Shown: positions 7,409-17,366, counted from the first letter of the stretch. The stretch: 64,000 nucleotides of DNA from Janthinobacterium sp. PC23-8 (GCF_002250505.1 NZ_NJGY01000003.1:504460-568459); one strand, 5' to 3'. Notes: generated by a model from the sequence alone, not told the origin. Made by a program: numbers and translations.

Positions 7409-8662
7409 ATGAAAAACGCTCAACAAATTTCTGTCCTGCTCAAACCGCTGGCCGCCTCGCTGGCCGTTGCCGGCCTGGTGGCGTTCAGCCTGGCCGGCTG
7501 CGATTCGGCCAACAGCAAGGTGCCCGACGCGCCTGCGGCCGGCGGCCCGCCCGTTTCGACCGCCGCCGTGATCGAAAAACAGATCACGGAAACCCAGGAG
7601 TTCTCGGGCCGCCTGGAAGCGATCGAGCGCGTGGAAATCCGCTCGCGCGTCGGCGGCTTCATCACCTCGGTGAACTTCAAGCCGGGCAGCGAAGTGAAAA
7701 AAGGCGACGTGCTGTTCGTCATCGATCCACGGCCGTTCCAGGCTGAAGTGTCGCGCGCCGAAGGCGCCGCCGCGTCGGCCCGCGCCAAGGCCGAACTGGC
7801 CAAGCTGGAATGGTCGCGCGCCGAAAAACTGCTGGCCGAAAAAGCCATCCCGCAGCGCGAGCTCGATGAAAAGGCCTCGGGCCTGAAAGAGCTCGACGCC
7901 AATGTGCGCGCCGCCCAGGCCTCGTATGAAGCGGCCAGGCTGAACCTGTCGTACACCCAGGTGCAAGCGCCGATCAGCGGCCGCGTCTCGAAGGCTGAAA
8001 TCACGGTCGGCAACCTGATCGACGCCAGCGCCATCCTGACCTCCGTGGTATCGACCGAGCGCATCTACGCCAGCTTCGACGGCGACGAAGACACGTACCT
8101 GCGCGTGGCCGGCACGGCGCAAAAGGGCGCCCCCGTACTGGTCAAGGTGGGCCTGGCCAACGAGAGCGGTTTTCCGCATGAAGGCAAGCTCGAATTCGTC
8201 GACAACCAGCTCGACCCGGCCACCGGCAGCGTGCGCATGCGCGCCACCTTCGCCAATGCCGACCGCACCCTGGTGCCCGGCCTGTTCGCCCGCATTCAGC
8301 TCGATACCGGCAGCGGCGCGCAGGCGCAAGGCACGGCGCTGCTGATCAGCGACCGCGCCGTCGGTACCGACCAGAGCCGCAAGTATGTCTATGTGATCGG
8401 TGCCGACAACAAGGCCGAATACCGCGCCGTCAAGCTGGGCCCCAACGCCAATGGCCTGCGCGTGGTGCGCGAAGGCTTGAAAGCGGGCGAGAAGATCGTT
8501 GTCAACGGCCTGCAGCGCGTGCGCCCCGGCGCGCCCGTCACGCCGCAACTGGTGGCGATGGACTTCGACCCGACGGCGCCGGCCGCCGCAAAGCCGGCAG
8601 CAAAAGACGCCAAGGTTGCCGCCAGCGCGGAACCGAAATCGGCAACCACCTCCAAGGAATAA
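7409..8662 (+). CDS. RND efflux periplasmic adaptor (MexE/OqxA-like)
   Basis: A 417-residue membrane fusion protein linking an inner-membrane RND pump to an outer-membrane channel. It has a lipoprotein signal (lipobox LAGC near residue 31), a split lipoyl domain (RVGGFITSVNFKPGSEVKKGD and the matching QVQAPISGRVSKAEITVGN), a coiled-coil hairpin between, and the usual beta-barrel and membrane-proximal domains. The C-terminal tail is Ala/Lys-rich and variable. The pump gene follows three bases after the stop. It is the first gene of a complete tripartite operon. Confidence 0.93.
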   Translation: MKNAQQISVLLKPLAASLAVAGLVAFSLAGCDSANSKVPDAPAAGGPPVSTAAVIEKQITETQEFSGRLEAIERVEIRSRVGGFITSVNFKPGSEVKKGDVLFVIDPRPFQAEVSRAEGAAASARAKAELAKLEWSRAEKLLAEKAIPQRELDEKASGLKELDANVRAAQASYEAARLNLSYTQVQAPISGRVSKAEITVGNLIDASAILTSVVSTERIYASFDGDEDTYLRVAGTAQKGAPVLVKVGLANESGFPHEGKLEFVDNQLDPATGSVRMRATFANADRTLVPGLFARIQLDTGSGAQAQGTALLISDRAVGTDQSRKYVYVIGADNKAEYRAVKLGPNANGLRVVREGLKAGEKIVVNGLQRVRPGAPVTPQLVAMDFDPTAPAAAKPAAKDAKVAASAEPKSATTSKE

Positions 8663-8665
8663 ACC

Positions 8666-11600
8666 ATGAACTTTTCACGCTTTTTCATCGACAAGCCGAT
8701 CTTCGCGGCGGTGCTGTCGATCGTCATTTTCGTGGCCGGGATGCTGTCCATCTTCGGCCTGCCGATCTCGGAATACCCCGACGTCGTGCCGCCATCGGTG
8801 GTGGTGCGCGCGCAGTATCCGGGCGCCAATCCGAAAGTCATCGCCGAAACCGTCGCCGCCCCGTTGGAGGAGCAGATCAACGGCGTCGAGAACATGCTCT
8901 ACATGTCCTCGCAAAACACGTCTGACGGTTCGATGATGCTGACCATCACCTTCAAGATCGGCACCAACGTCGAGCAGGCCGAGACCCAGGTGCAGAACCG
9001 CGTGCAGCGCGCCTTGCCGCGCCTGCCCGAAGAAGTGCGCCAGATCGGTGTCACCACCGTCAAGTCCTCGCCCAACCTGACCATGGTGGTGCACCTGGTC
9101 TCGCCCAACAAGCGCTATGACGACATGTACTTGCGTAACTACGCGGTGCTCAATATCAAGGACCAGCTGGCCCGCCTGCCCGGCATGGGCGACATCCAGA
9201 TCTTCGGCGCTGGCGACTACGCCATGCGTATCTGGCTCGACCCGCAAAAAGTGGCGGCGCGCGGCATGACGGCCAATGATGTGGTGGTGGCGATTCGCGA
9301 GCAGAACGTGCAGGTGGCCGCCGGTGTGATCGGCGCCTCGCCGGCGAAAAACTCGCCGTTCCAGCTGACCGTCAACACCCAGGGCCGTTTGCAGTCGCCC
9401 GAGGAATTTGGCGCCATCATTGTGCGCACCAATAGCGACGGCGCGGTGACGCAGCTGAAAGACGTGGCGCGCGTGGAAATGGGCGCCAACAGCTACTCGC
9501 TGCGCTCCTTGCTGAACAATAATCCGGCCGTCGGCATGGGCATTTTCGAAGCGCCGAACGCCAATGCGCTGCAATTGTCGTCCGACGTGCGCGCCAAGAT
9601 GGACGAGCTGAAAAAAGACTTCCCGCAAGGCGTGGAATACCGCATCGAGTACGACCCGACCCAGTTCGTGCGCTCGTCGATCGAGGCCGTGATCCATACG
9701 CTGCTGGAGGCCATTGCCCTGGTGGTGCTGGTGGTGATCATCTTCCTGCAAACCTGGCGCGCGTCCATCATTCCGCTCCTGGCCGTGCCGGTGTCGATTG
9801 TCGGTACCTTTGCCGTGATGCTGGGCTTTGGTTTTTCGATCAATACCCTGTCGCTGTTCGGCCTGGTGCTGGCCATCGGTATCGTCGTCGATGACGCCAT
9901 CGTGGTGGTGGAAAACGTCGAGCGCAATATCGAGGAAGGGCTGTCGCCGCGCGACGCCACCATCCAGGCCATGAAAGAAGTCAGCGGCCCGATCGTCGCC
10001 ATCGCCCTGGTGCTGTGCGCCGTGTTCGTGCCGATCGCCTTCGTGCCCGGCCTGTCGGGCGAGTTCTACCGCCAGTTCGCGCTGACCATCGCCATTTCGA
10101 CCGTGATCTCGGCATTCAGCTCGCTGACCCTGGCGCCGGCCCTGTCGGCAGCCCTGTTGAAACCGCACGACGCGCCGAAAGACGCACTCACGCGCGGCAT
10201 GGACAAGGTGTTTGGCCGTTTCTTCGCCTGGTTCAACCGCTTCTTCGGCCGTGCTTCGCACCGCTATGAAGCCGGCGTGAAGGGTGTGCTGGGCCGCAAG
10301 AGCGCCTCGCTGGGCGTGTATGCGCTGCTGGTGATCGCCGCCGTGTTCGTGTTCAAGGCCGTGCCGGCCGGTTTCGTGCCGGGCCAGGACAAGCAATACC
10401 TGGTCGGTTTTGCGCAGTTGCCCGACGCCGCCTCGCTGGACCGCACCGAAGACGTGGTGCGCCGCATGTCCGACGTCATCAAGTCGGTGCCTGGCGTGGA
10501 ATCGACGATTGCCTTCCCGGGCCTGTCGATCAACGATTTCACCAATGCGCCGAACGCCGGCATCGTGTTCGCCACCCTGAAACCGTTCGACCAGCGCACC
10601 ACGAAAGAGCTGTCCGGCGGCGCCATCGCAGCCGAGATCAACAAGCGCCTGGGCGGTATCCAGGACGCCTTCATCATGGTGTTCCCGCCGCCGCCGGTCA
10701 ATGGCCTGGGCACCATCGGCGGCTTCAAGATGATGATCGAAGACCGCGGCAACCTCGGTTACGACGCGCTGTACAACGCCACCCAGGCGCTGGCCGCCAA
10801 GGCCTATCAGACGCCGGAACTGGCGGGCGTGTTCTCGGGTTACCAGATCAACGTGCCGCAGCTGTTCGCCGATGTCGACCGCGTCAAGGCCAAGCAATTG
10901 GGCGTGCCGCTGGCCACCATCTACCAGACCTTGCAGATCAACCTCGGTTCCTTGTATGTGAATGACTTCAACCAGTTTGGCCGTACCTACCAGGTGCGCG
11001 TGCAGGCCGATGCCGAGTTCCGTTCGCATGCGCAGGATATCGCGCAGCTGAAGGTGCGTAGCGACAAGGGCGAAATGATCCCGCTGTCGTCCCTGATGCG
11101 CGTGAAAGACAGCTATGGCCCGGACCGCGTGCAGCGCTACAACGCCTATGCCGCAGCCGATTTCAATGGCGGCCCGGCGCCGGGCGTGTCGAGCGGCCAG
11201 GCGCAAGCGGCGCTCGAACGCATCGCCAAGGAAGTGCTGCCGCAAGGGATTTCGTATGAATGGACCGAGCTGACCTACCAGGATATTTTGTCCGGTAACA
11301 CGATGATTTATGTGTTCCCGCTGTGCGTGCTGCTGGTATTCCTGGTGCTGGCCGCCCAGTACGAAAGCTGGACCCTGCCGCTGGCCGTGATCCTGATCGT
11401 GCCGATGTCGATTCTGTGCGCACTGCTGGGCGTGAAACTGACCGGTGGCGACAACAACGTGTTTACCCAGATCGCGCTGTTCGTGCTGGTGGGGCTGGCA
11501 TCAAAAAATGCGATTCTGATCGTCGAGTTTGCCCGCGAACTGGAAGAGCATGGCCGCACCGTTGTGCAAGCGGCGCTGGAAGCTTGCCGTTTGCGCCTGC

Positions 11601-11860
11601 GTCCGATCCTGATGACGTCGATCGCCTTCATCATGGGCGTGGTGCCGCTGGTGTTCTCGCACGGCGCCGGTTCCGAAATGCGCCATGCCATGGGCGTGGC
11701 GGTGTTTGCCGGCATGCTGGGCGTAACCTTCTTCGGCCTGTTCCTGACGCCCGTGTTTTATGTATTGCTGCGCACCCTGGCGCAGCGTTTCGAGAAAAAA
11801 CCAGCCGCCGCCAAGCGCCCCGCCGCGCCGGCGCTGCACCTGGAAGGAGATGTATTGTGA
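8666..11860 (+). CDS. RND multidrug efflux pump, inner-membrane subunit (MexF/OqxB-like)
   Basis: A 1064-residue HAE1-family proton-driven transporter. It shows the typical start (FIDKPIFAAVLSIV), two large periplasmic loops, and twelve membrane segments. The proton-relay aspartates are in TM4 (GIVVDDAIVVVENVERN) and the lysine in TM10 (VGLASKNAILIVEFA). Signature segments such as PVSIVGTFAVML and LAAQYESW are intact. Length is normal for the family. By overall sequence it is of the MexF/OqxB type, whose members export chloramphenicol, quinolones and aromatic compounds; the substrate here is not known. Its stop overlaps the GTG of the channel gene. Confidence 0.95.
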   Translation: MNFSRFFIDKPIFAAVLSIVIFVAGMLSIFGLPISEYPDVVPPSVVVRAQYPGANPKVIAETVAAPLEEQINGVENMLYMSSQNTSDGSMMLTITFKIGTNVEQAETQVQNRVQRALPRLPEEVRQIGVTTVKSSPNLTMVVHLVSPNKRYDDMYLRNYAVLNIKDQLARLPGMGDIQIFGAGDYAMRIWLDPQKVAARGMTANDVVVAIREQNVQVAAGVIGASPAKNSPFQLTVNTQGRLQSPEEFGAIIVRTNSDGAVTQLKDVARVEMGANSYSLRSLLNNNPAVGMGIFEAPNANALQLSSDVRAKMDELKKDFPQGVEYRIEYDPTQFVRSSIEAVIHTLLEAIALVVLVVIIFLQTWRASIIPLLAVPVSIVGTFAVMLGFGFSINTLSLFGLVLAIGIVVDDAIVVVENVERNIEEGLSPRDATIQAMKEVSGPIVAIALVLCAVFVPIAFVPGLSGEFYRQFALTIAISTVISAFSSLTLAPALSAALLKPHDAPKDALTRGMDKVFGRFFAWFNRFFGRASHRYEAGVKGVLGRKSASLGVYALLVIAAVFVFKAVPAGFVPGQDKQYLVGFAQLPDAASLDRTEDVVRRMSDVIKSVPGVESTIAFPGLSINDFTNAPNAGIVFATLKPFDQRTTKELSGGAIAAEINKRLGGIQDAFIMVFPPPPVNGLGTIGGFKMMIEDRGNLGYDALYNATQALAAKAYQTPELAGVFSGYQINVPQLFADVDRVKAKQLGVPLATIYQTLQINLGSLYVNDFNQFGRTYQVRVQADAEFRSHAQDIAQLKVRSDKGEMIPLSSLMRVKDSYGPDRVQRYNAYAAADFNGGPAPGVSSGQAQAALERIAKEVLPQGISYEWTELTYQDILSGNTMIYVFPLCVLLVFLVLAAQYESWTLPLAVILIVPMSILCALLGVKLTGGDNNVFTQIALFVLVGLASKNAILIVEFARELEEHGRTVVQAALEACRLRLRPILMTSIAFIMGVVPLVFSHGAGSEMRHAMGVAVFAGMLGVTFFGLFLTPVFYVLLRTLAQRFEKKPAAAKRPAAPALHLEGDVL

Positions 11861-13350
11861 AAAACCATCTGAAACCATTGTTCAAGCCAGTGCTCGGCGC
11901 GATGGCCGCCGCCATTCTGCTGGCAGCCTGTGCCGCGCCCGACTTCCAGCAGCCGCAGATCGCCACCCCGGCCGCCTTCAAGGAGTCGCAGGTTCCGGCG
12001 GTACAGACGGCGCTTGACGGCAGTCGCTGGACCCAGGCGCAAGTCAATTACGCCGAGCGCCAGGCGCGCGGCGAATGGTGGCTGGCGTTTAACGACAGCA
12101 CCCTGACCGACCTGATTGCGCAAGCCACGCAAGCGAACGCCAACCTGGCCGTGGCGGCCGCCCGCGTCAGGCAGGCCAGGGCGATCGCCGGCATCGCCGA
12201 AGCGGACCGCATCCCGCAGGTGGGCGTCAATGTGGGCGGCCAGCGCAGCCGCGCATCGAATCTGTCGCTGGGCCTGCCCAACGGTACGCCGGTGGCAGCC
12301 ACCAATGTCTACCAGGCCAACCTGACGGCCAGCTATGAGGTCGACCTGTTCGGCCGCGTGGCGGCCAATGTCAGCGCCTCGCGCAGCGATGCGCTGGCGG
12401 TCGAGGCGACCTACCGCTCGGTGCTGCTGTCCTTGCAGGCCGACGTGGCGCAGACCTACTTCCAGCTGCGCGCCCTGGATGCCGAACTGGCGACTCTGGA
12501 CGAGACAGTGCGCCTGCGCGAAGAAAGCGTGCATGTGAACCAGCGCCGCTATGACCTGGGCGATATCGGCGAATTCGACCTGTCGCGGGCGCGCACCGAG
12601 CTGTCCACCGCGCGCGCCGAAGCGATCGGCCTGCAGCGCCAGCGCGCCACCGGCGAGCATGCGCTGGCGGTCCTGCTGGGCAAGCCGGCGGCCAGCTTCA
12701 CGGCTGCCGCCAATCCGCTGCAGGACAGCGCCTTCCTGCCGGCGATCCCTGCCGGCATGCCGTCAACTTTGCTGGAACGCCGGCCCGATATCGCCTCGGC
12801 CCAGCGTGCCATGGAAGCGGCCAATGCCCGCATCGGCGTGGCCAAATCGGCCATGTTCCCGGCCCTGATGCTGAACGCCTCGGGTGGCGGCGCGGCCGAT
12901 ACGTTCTCGGACATCTTCAAGTGGAGCAGCCGCTCCTGGCTGCTGGGCGCCTTGATGTCGATGCCGATCATCGATGGCGGGCGCAACAAGGCGGCGGTGA
13001 CGCGCAGCGAAGCGCAACTGGAAGAATCGGTGGGGACCTACCGCCAGAGCGTGCTGGTGGCATTTGCCGAAGTCGAGGACAACCTCGCTGGCCTGCGCAT
13101 TTTGTCGGGCCAGACGCGGCAGATCGACGAAGCGGTGGTCTCGGCGCGCCGCTCGGCCGACCTGGCGCAGAAACTCTATGACGCCGGCCGTTCCAGCTAC
13201 CTGGACCTGCTAGACGCGCAGCGCAACCTGTCGGCCATCGAACGCAGCGCCGTGCAACTGCGCGGCAACCGCGCCGTCACCACCGTGGCGCTGATCCGCT
13301 CCCTGGGCGGCGGCTGGGGCGAGCCGCCGCCGCAGGTGGCGGCGAACTGA
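11857..13350 (+). CDS. RND outer-membrane channel lipoprotein (NodT/OprM family)
   Basis: A 497-residue TolC-like channel of the NodT family. I chose the GTG at 11857, which overlaps the pump's stop (GTGA) and has GGAAGGAGA upstream; it gives a proper lipoprotein signal with lipobox LAAC. Two internally repeated outer-membrane-efflux domains follow, each with the long helical segments of the trans-periplasmic barrel and typical motifs (YEVDLFGRV, ERRPDIASAQRAMEAANARIGVAKSAMFP is split across the second repeat start). A strong intrinsic terminator follows, closing the operon. Confidence 0.94.
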   Translation: MKNHLKPLFKPVLGAMAAAILLAACAAPDFQQPQIATPAAFKESQVPAVQTALDGSRWTQAQVNYAERQARGEWWLAFNDSTLTDLIAQATQANANLAVAAARVRQARAIAGIAEADRIPQVGVNVGGQRSRASNLSLGLPNGTPVAATNVYQANLTASYEVDLFGRVAANVSASRSDALAVEATYRSVLLSLQADVAQTYFQLRALDAELATLDETVRLREESVHVNQRRYDLGDIGEFDLSRARTELSTARAEAIGLQRQRATGEHALAVLLGKPAASFTAAANPLQDSAFLPAIPAGMPSTLLERRPDIASAQRAMEAANARIGVAKSAMFPALMLNASGGGAADTFSDIFKWSSRSWLLGALMSMPIIDGGRNKAAVTRSEAQLEESVGTYRQSVLVAFAEVEDNLAGLRILSGQTRQIDEAVVSARRSADLAQKLYDAGRSSYLDLLDAQRNLSAIERSAVQLRGNRAVTTVALIRSLGGGWGEPPPQVAAN

Positions 13351-13391
13351 TGACCAGCTGATCCCGGCCCCGGCAAGGGCGTTTTTTCCGG

Positions 13392-13427
13392 AAACGGCGC
13401 ATTGCATCGCAATGCGCCGTTTTTTTT
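13392..13427 (+). terminator. Rho-independent terminator of the efflux operon
   Basis: A perfect 14-bp stem (arms 13392-13405 and 13409-13422, core CGGCGCATTGC) with a three-base loop runs into eight consecutive T. It lies 41 bp after the channel gene stop. Confidence 0.93.
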
Positions 13428-13541
13428 AATGAAGTGCATCCGTGCGTGGTGGCCGCGCAGGTGCTGCTGCAATCCAAGCGCAGTGTTATGTAGCGAAAAT
13501 GCTACTAATCAATTCCCTGTACAAGAATCACGATCTGATGA

Positions 13542-13570
13542 TTGTCAAAAAAATGTTGTTTTGTTATGAT
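13542..13570 (+). promoter_or_regulatory. Sigma-70 promoter for the chemoreceptor
   Basis: TTGTCA (13542-13547) and TATGAT (13565-13570) are separated by 17 bp, a strong match to the consensus in the intergenic gap. The next gene starts at 13801. Confidence 0.6.
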
Positions 13571-13800
13571 TGTTTGTCACCATGACATCAATGCAGCAAT
13601 CGGCTTGAACCTCGATAGCGCCACTACGCGCGACGATCAAATGTTGCGCGATGTCCCACTCGGCCTGATCCCCGCCACGTGAGGCGCTCTGATCGCATGC
13701 GGCGTCACCCGCTGCGATGCATGCAATACATTCTCGGCCCAAGCCTCGCTGTTAAAAACCAAAATAACCGCAGCAGAACCTACTTTGAATCGGAAAAAGC
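13571..13800 (+). other. Long untranslated leader
   Basis: If the promoter at 13542 is used, the chemoreceptor message has a leader of about 220 bases. I see no convincing protein in it. It contains short inverted stretches around GCATGC/GCATGCAA but nothing I can assign to a known riboswitch. Confidence 0.35.
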
Positions 13801-15426
13801 ATGCAATCTGTCTTCAACAAGATGGGCGTAGCCAAGCGCCTCTACATTGGCTTTCTGCTGATCGCCGCCATTCTGATCACGCTGTTGACAGTGGCGTATC
13901 TGAATTTCTCCAAATTGAACCAGGCCAATCAATGGAACGAGCATACCTACCAGGTGTTGCAGTCTGTCGAGCAGATTGAACAGGGGCTGATCAATATGGA
14001 AACCGGCGCGCGCGGCTATGCGCTGAGCGGGAATCCCGATTCACTCGCGCCGTACAAGGATGGCGCCGCTCAGTTCAAGACCGCCGCCGCAAAAGTACAG
14101 TCACTGACCGCCGATAATACGCAGCAGCAGCAGCGTGTTCAGGCCTTGCAGGAGATGCAGGAGCGCTGGCACGCCACCGCTGCCGAACCCCTGCTGGCCT
14201 TGCGTGCGGCAGTCACTGCGGGCAGCGCGCAGATGGAGCAAGTGGTCGCCTTCGAGCAAGCGGCCAAAGGCAAGACGCTGATGGACCAGATGCGCACCAA
14301 CCTGACGGCCATGAGCGGCGCCGAGCAGACCTTGCTGGTAGCGCGCGCCAGGGATGCCGCCACGCTGCAGGAGAGCACCCGCTGGACGCTGGTCGGTGGC
14401 GGCATGCTGTCGGTGGCGTTGTCGGTGGCGCTGTCGTTGTTGTTGGCGCGCATGGTGTTGCTGCCCTTGCGCGCGATCCTGGCCGCGACCGAGGATCTGC
14501 GCTGCGGTGAAGGCGACCTGACCTATCGCCTGCCGTCGCTGAGCGCCGAATTCGGCGAGATCGCCGCCTCGCTCAATGGCTTTATCAAAAAGCTGCACGA
14601 TATCATCGACGAGGTGCGCAATGGCACGCAGGGCATCGCCTCGTCCAGCCAGCAGATCGCCAGCGGCAACCTGGACCTGTCGGCGCGCACCGAGCAGCAG
14701 GCCAGCTCCCTGGAAGAAACCGCCTCCTCGATGGAGGAACTGACCTCGACCGTCAAACAAAATGCGGACCATGCGCGCCAGGCGATGGAAATGTCGGTCA
14801 ACGCCGCCAATGTCGCCGTCAAGGGCAGCACGGTGGTGGCCGAAGTCGTCACCACCATGGGTGCCATTGACGATTCGGCGAAAAAAATCGCCGACATTAT
14901 CGGTGTCATCGATGGTATCGCTTTCCAGACCAATATCCTGGCGCTGAATGCGGCCGTCGAAGCGGCGCGCGCCGGCGAGCAGGGGCGCGGCTTTGCCGTC
15001 GTCGCCACCGAGGTGCGCAATCTGGCGCATCGCTCCGCCACCGCTGCCAGGGAAATCAAGGAGCTGATCGGCGACTCGGTCGAGAAGGTTGCGCTCGGCA
15101 GCAGGCTGGTGGTGGTTGCCGGCGATACGATGGAGCAGATCGTCGGCAACGTGCGCAGCGTCAGCGAACTGATGACGGCGATCAGTGCCGCCATTGCCGA
15201 GCAGGAGGCGGGCATCTCGCAAATCAACCAGGCGGTCACCGAAATGGATGACGTGACGCAGCAAAACGCGGCGCTGGTGGAAGAGGCCGCAGCGGCGTCG
15301 CAATCGATGCAGTCGCAGGCGGCGCAACTGGCTGAGCTGGTCGGTGTTTTCAAGGTGAGCGGTGCGGCCCGGTCGGCAACCGTCGCCCCAGCGCGCAAAC
15401 CGCTGCCCGTGCCGCTGCTGGCGTGA
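13801..15426 (+). CDS. Methyl-accepting chemotaxis protein with CHASE3 sensor
   Basis: A 541-residue chemoreceptor. TM1 lies at about residues 15-36, followed by a periplasmic four-helix CHASE3-type sensor ([15 protein letters not shown] is its hallmark) and TM2 at about 200-220. A HAMP domain and a long cytoplasmic coiled coil come next, with the signalling tip [20 protein letters not shown] and [13 protein letters not shown]. Glu/Gln-rich adaptation regions flank the tip. There is no C-terminal CheR-docking pentapeptide. It is monocistronic, far from any che gene. The ligand is unknown. Confidence 0.94.
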   Translation: MQSVFNKMGVAKRLYIGFLLIAAILITLLTVAYLNFSKLNQANQWNEHTYQVLQSVEQIEQGLINMETGARGYALSGNPDSLAPYKDGAAQFKTAAAKVQSLTADNTQQQQRVQALQEMQERWHATAAEPLLALRAAVTAGSAQMEQVVAFEQAAKGKTLMDQMRTNLTAMSGAEQTLLVARARDAATLQESTRWTLVGGGMLSVALSVALSLLLARMVLLPLRAILAATEDLRCGEGDLTYRLPSLSAEFGEIAASLNGFIKKLHDIIDEVRNGTQGIASSSQQIASGNLDLSARTEQQASSLEETASSMEELTSTVKQNADHARQAMEMSVNAANVAVKGSTVVAEVVTTMGAIDDSAKKIADIIGVIDGIAFQTNILALNAAVEAARAGEQGRGFAVVATEVRNLAHRSATAAREIKELIGDSVEKVALGSRLVVVAGDTMEQIVGNVRSVSELMTAISAAIAEQEAGISQINQAVTEMDDVTQQNAALVEEAAAASQSMQSQAAQLAELVGVFKVSGAARSATVAPARKPLPVPLLA

Positions 15427-15491
15427 CAAGGGCGCCCAGCAAATTCCCGGCGTCATGCAAGCAGGCCCGTTGACGCTGCTGTGAGCTGTTT

Positions 15492-16490
15492 TTACTCCGC
15501 CGCCAGCAGCGCTTTCAGGATATCTTCCGAGCGCCGCTGGCCATACGGCTTGCCGTAAGCGCGCGACGCCACCGCCACCACCATGCGGCGCGCGGGAATC
15601 ACGTAGATCTTGTTGCCGCCATTGCCGGAGGCAAAAGACACCGTGATGGTTTCAGCGCCAAGCTGGTAGCTTTTGCCGTACCAGAAATAGCCATAGTGAT
15701 CGGCATAACGGTCCACCTCGCCGATTGCCACGCGCGGCGCCAGCGCCGCCTCGAGCCAGCTGGCCGCGATCACACGCCGTCCGCCGGCCATGCCCTGGTC
15801 GAGCACCAGTTGCCCGATGGCCGCCATGTCGCGCGCGCGCAAGGACAGGTTGCCCTGTCCCTTGGCGTGGCCTGCCACGTCGCGGCCCCACTGCCAGCGC
15901 GTGATGCCCAGCGGCGCAAACAGCGCGCTGCCGGCAAAGGTGTCCAGATCGACGCCGCTGGCGCGCTCCACCACGCGCCCCGCGATATACGCGCCCAGCG
16001 AGTTGTAGCGGTACAGCGTGCCCGCCGGACCGGCGGCCGGCACGCCGCGCACGAACGCTGTTGGATCAAGCGCTTCGTCCAACTTGTCTTCATTGCCCGG
16101 CGAGGCCGCATCTTCGTCAAATGCGGCCAGGCCCGAGCGCATCGTCAGCAGGTCGTCCAGCACCGCGTTGCCGGCAGGGCTGCCGGCCACCTCAGGCCAG
16201 TACCGGCCGACCGTCCCGTTGACCGCCAGTTTGCCCTGCGCCACCGCCGCGCCCACCAGCAGCGCCGTAACGCTCTTGCCGGCCGAGCGCATGTCGTGCA
16301 GGCCGTCTTGCACCTGGCCGTTGTAATACCGCTGCGCTACCACCGCGCCATCGCGCAGCACCACCACGGCGCGCAGGTCGCCGTGGCCGTCGGCATCCTG
16401 CTGCTGCAGCACCTGTTCCAGCGTGGCGGCAAGGGCGCAAGGACTGTAAACGGCGGTAATCAATAACAGGCAGGCGGGCAAGCGGTGCAT
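15492..16490 (-). CDS. Secreted class-C beta-lactamase-fold serine hydrolase
   Basis: A 332-residue protein starting at the ATG at 16490, which gives a clean signal peptide (MHRLPACLLLITAVYSPCALA) and a GAAAG ribosome site; the frame is open 28 codons further but without such features. The catalytic SxxK motif is S69-A-G-K72 (MRSAGKSV), the second motif reads YNS (YRYNSLGAY), and the third is a GNGG segment (FASGNGGNKIYV). This is the serine-hydrolase branch related to 6-aminohexanoate-oligomer hydrolases and esterases rather than an AmpC resistance enzyme. Likely periplasmic. Monocistronic, convergent with the chemoreceptor. Confidence 0.87.
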   Translation of the reverse strand: MHRLPACLLLITAVYSPCALAATLEQVLQQQDADGHGDLRAVVVLRDGAVVAQRYYNGQVQDGLHDMRSAGKSVTALLVGAAVAQGKLAVNGTVGRYWPEVAGSPAGNAVLDDLLTMRSGLAAFDEDAASPGNEDKLDEALDPTAFVRGVPAAGPAGTLYRYNSLGAYIAGRVVERASGVDLDTFAGSALFAPLGITRWQWGRDVAGHAKGQGNLSLRARDMAAIGQLVLDQGMAGGRRVIAASWLEAALAPRVAIGEVDRYADHYGYFWYGKSYQLGAETITVSFASGNGGNKIYVIPARRMVVAVASRAYGKPYGQRRSEDILKALLAAE

Positions 16491-16591
16491 GGCAATCTTT
16501 CGTTGCAAGGTTAGGTCGCACAGTGTCGTGTATTTGCGCGTACTTGCGCAGCAAAGTTGGACTGAATGGCGCAATGGTGTCCTTCAAACGC

Positions 16592-16617
16592 AAAAAAGAC
16601 AGCCTGAGCTGTCTTTT
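16592..16617 (-). terminator. Terminator of the Ala/Lys-rich gene pair
   Basis: AAAAGACAGC (16594-16603), a CTGA loop and GCTGTCTTTT (16608-16617) form a perfect stem. Read on the minus strand it ends in six T. The same stem sequence terminates the third family member at 23112-23139. Confidence 0.85.
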
Positions 16618-16636
16618 GATGTGATGCGCCAGCTGA

Positions 16637-16975
16637 TTATTTTGCGGCGGCTGGCGCTGCTGGCGCGGCTTCCACTGCTTTTTCGTCAGCTTTTGCCTTG
16701 GCCTTGTTGGCCTTGTGATGGGCCTTGGCTTTCTTGACCTTGGCGTCGGCCTTGGCGCCGGCGACATCGGCTTTGGCATCGGCGGCGACGACCGCTTCTT
16801 TCGCGTCGGCTTTCACGACGGCCTTGGTTTCCTTGGCCTGGGCCTTGGCCACTTCCTTGGTATGGGTCGCTTCGGCTTTGGCAGGTGCTGGCGCAGGTGC
16901 TGGTGCAGCAGGCGTCTGGGCAAAAGCGGCGGTGGCGAAGACGGTAGCGATCAGGGCGGCGATGGTGTTTTTCAT
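16637..16975 (-). CDS. Ala/Lys-rich periplasmic protein, copy 1
   Basis: A 112-residue low-complexity protein with a signal peptide ending AAFA-QTPAA. The mature part is almost only Ala, Lys, Glu, Asp and Val in a repeating KA(D/E)AKE pattern, with a KAHHKANKAKAKA segment near the C-terminus, so it probably forms an extended helix. Two relatives in the window (17031-17366 and 23161-23484) share the signal peptide, the KAHHKA segment and the AAPAAK tail. The composition recalls histone-H1-like tails, but the signal peptide puts it in the periplasm. It is 55 bp downstream of copy 2, with no terminator between, so the two are cotranscribed. Function unknown. Confidence 0.8.
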   Translation of the reverse strand: MKNTIAALIATVFATAAFAQTPAAPAPAPAPAKAEATHTKEVAKAQAKETKAVVKADAKEAVVAADAKADVAGAKADAKVKKAKAHHKANKAKAKADEKAVEAAPAAPAAAK

Positions 16976-17030
16976 GTCAGTTCCTCAGTATGTAAGATTC
17001 GATGTCGGTACGGTAGTGCGTTGCTGGTGA

Positions 17031-17366
17031 TTACTTGGCCGGTGCCGCTTCGGCAGTGGCCGAGGCCAGTTTTTCATCGGCCTTGGCCTTGGCTTTCTTG
17101 GCCTTGTGATGTGCCTTGGCCTTGGTGGTGGCGGCATCGGCCTTGGCATTTGCCACATCGGTCTTGGCGCCCATTTCGGCCTTGGTCTCTTTCGCATCGG
17201 CTTTCACGACGGCGGCGGTTTCCTTGGTATCGGCCTTGACGACGGCGTTGGTGTGGGCCGCTTCAACTTTGGCTTGCGCCTTGGCGGGTACTGAGGCGGC
17301 TGGAGTCTGGGCAAAAGCTGCGGTAGCGAACAGGCCGGCGATCAGGGTAGCAATTACTTTTTTCAT
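17031..17366 (-). CDS. Ala/Lys-rich periplasmic protein, copy 2
   Basis: A 111-residue relative of copy 1 and copy 3. I start it at MKKVIATLIAG (17366), which has GAGGA eight bases upstream and gives the same signal peptide as copy 3; the frame is open 18 codons further upstream without support. The mature region has repeated VVKADAKET units and the KAHHKAKKAKAKADEK segment. A direct-repeat box about 100 bp upstream (17463-17478) is shared with copy 3. It is the first gene of a two-gene unit ending at the terminator at 16592. Confidence 0.8.
   Translation of the reverse strand: MKKVIATLIAGLFATAAFAQTPAASVPAKAQAKVEAAHTNAVVKADTKETAAVVKADAKETKAEMGAKTDVANAKADAATTKAKAHHKAKKAKAKADEKLASATAEAAPAK

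Noticed and set aside
8675..11245. An 856-codon open frame on the minus strand opposite the RND pump
   Set aside because: It is the antisense shadow of a GC-rich gene, rich in His, Gln, Arg and Gly with no domain, and the sense strand encodes a full conserved pump.
15492..16490. The serine hydrolase as a beta-lactam resistance enzyme
   Set aside because: The second motif reads YNS rather than the AmpC-type YSN/YAN, the third motif is not KTG, and no ampR-type regulator is adjacent.
16637..17366. The Ala/Lys-rich proteins as histone-H1-like nucleoid proteins
   Set aside because: The composition fits, but all three copies start with a clear secretory signal peptide, so a nucleoid role is unlikely.
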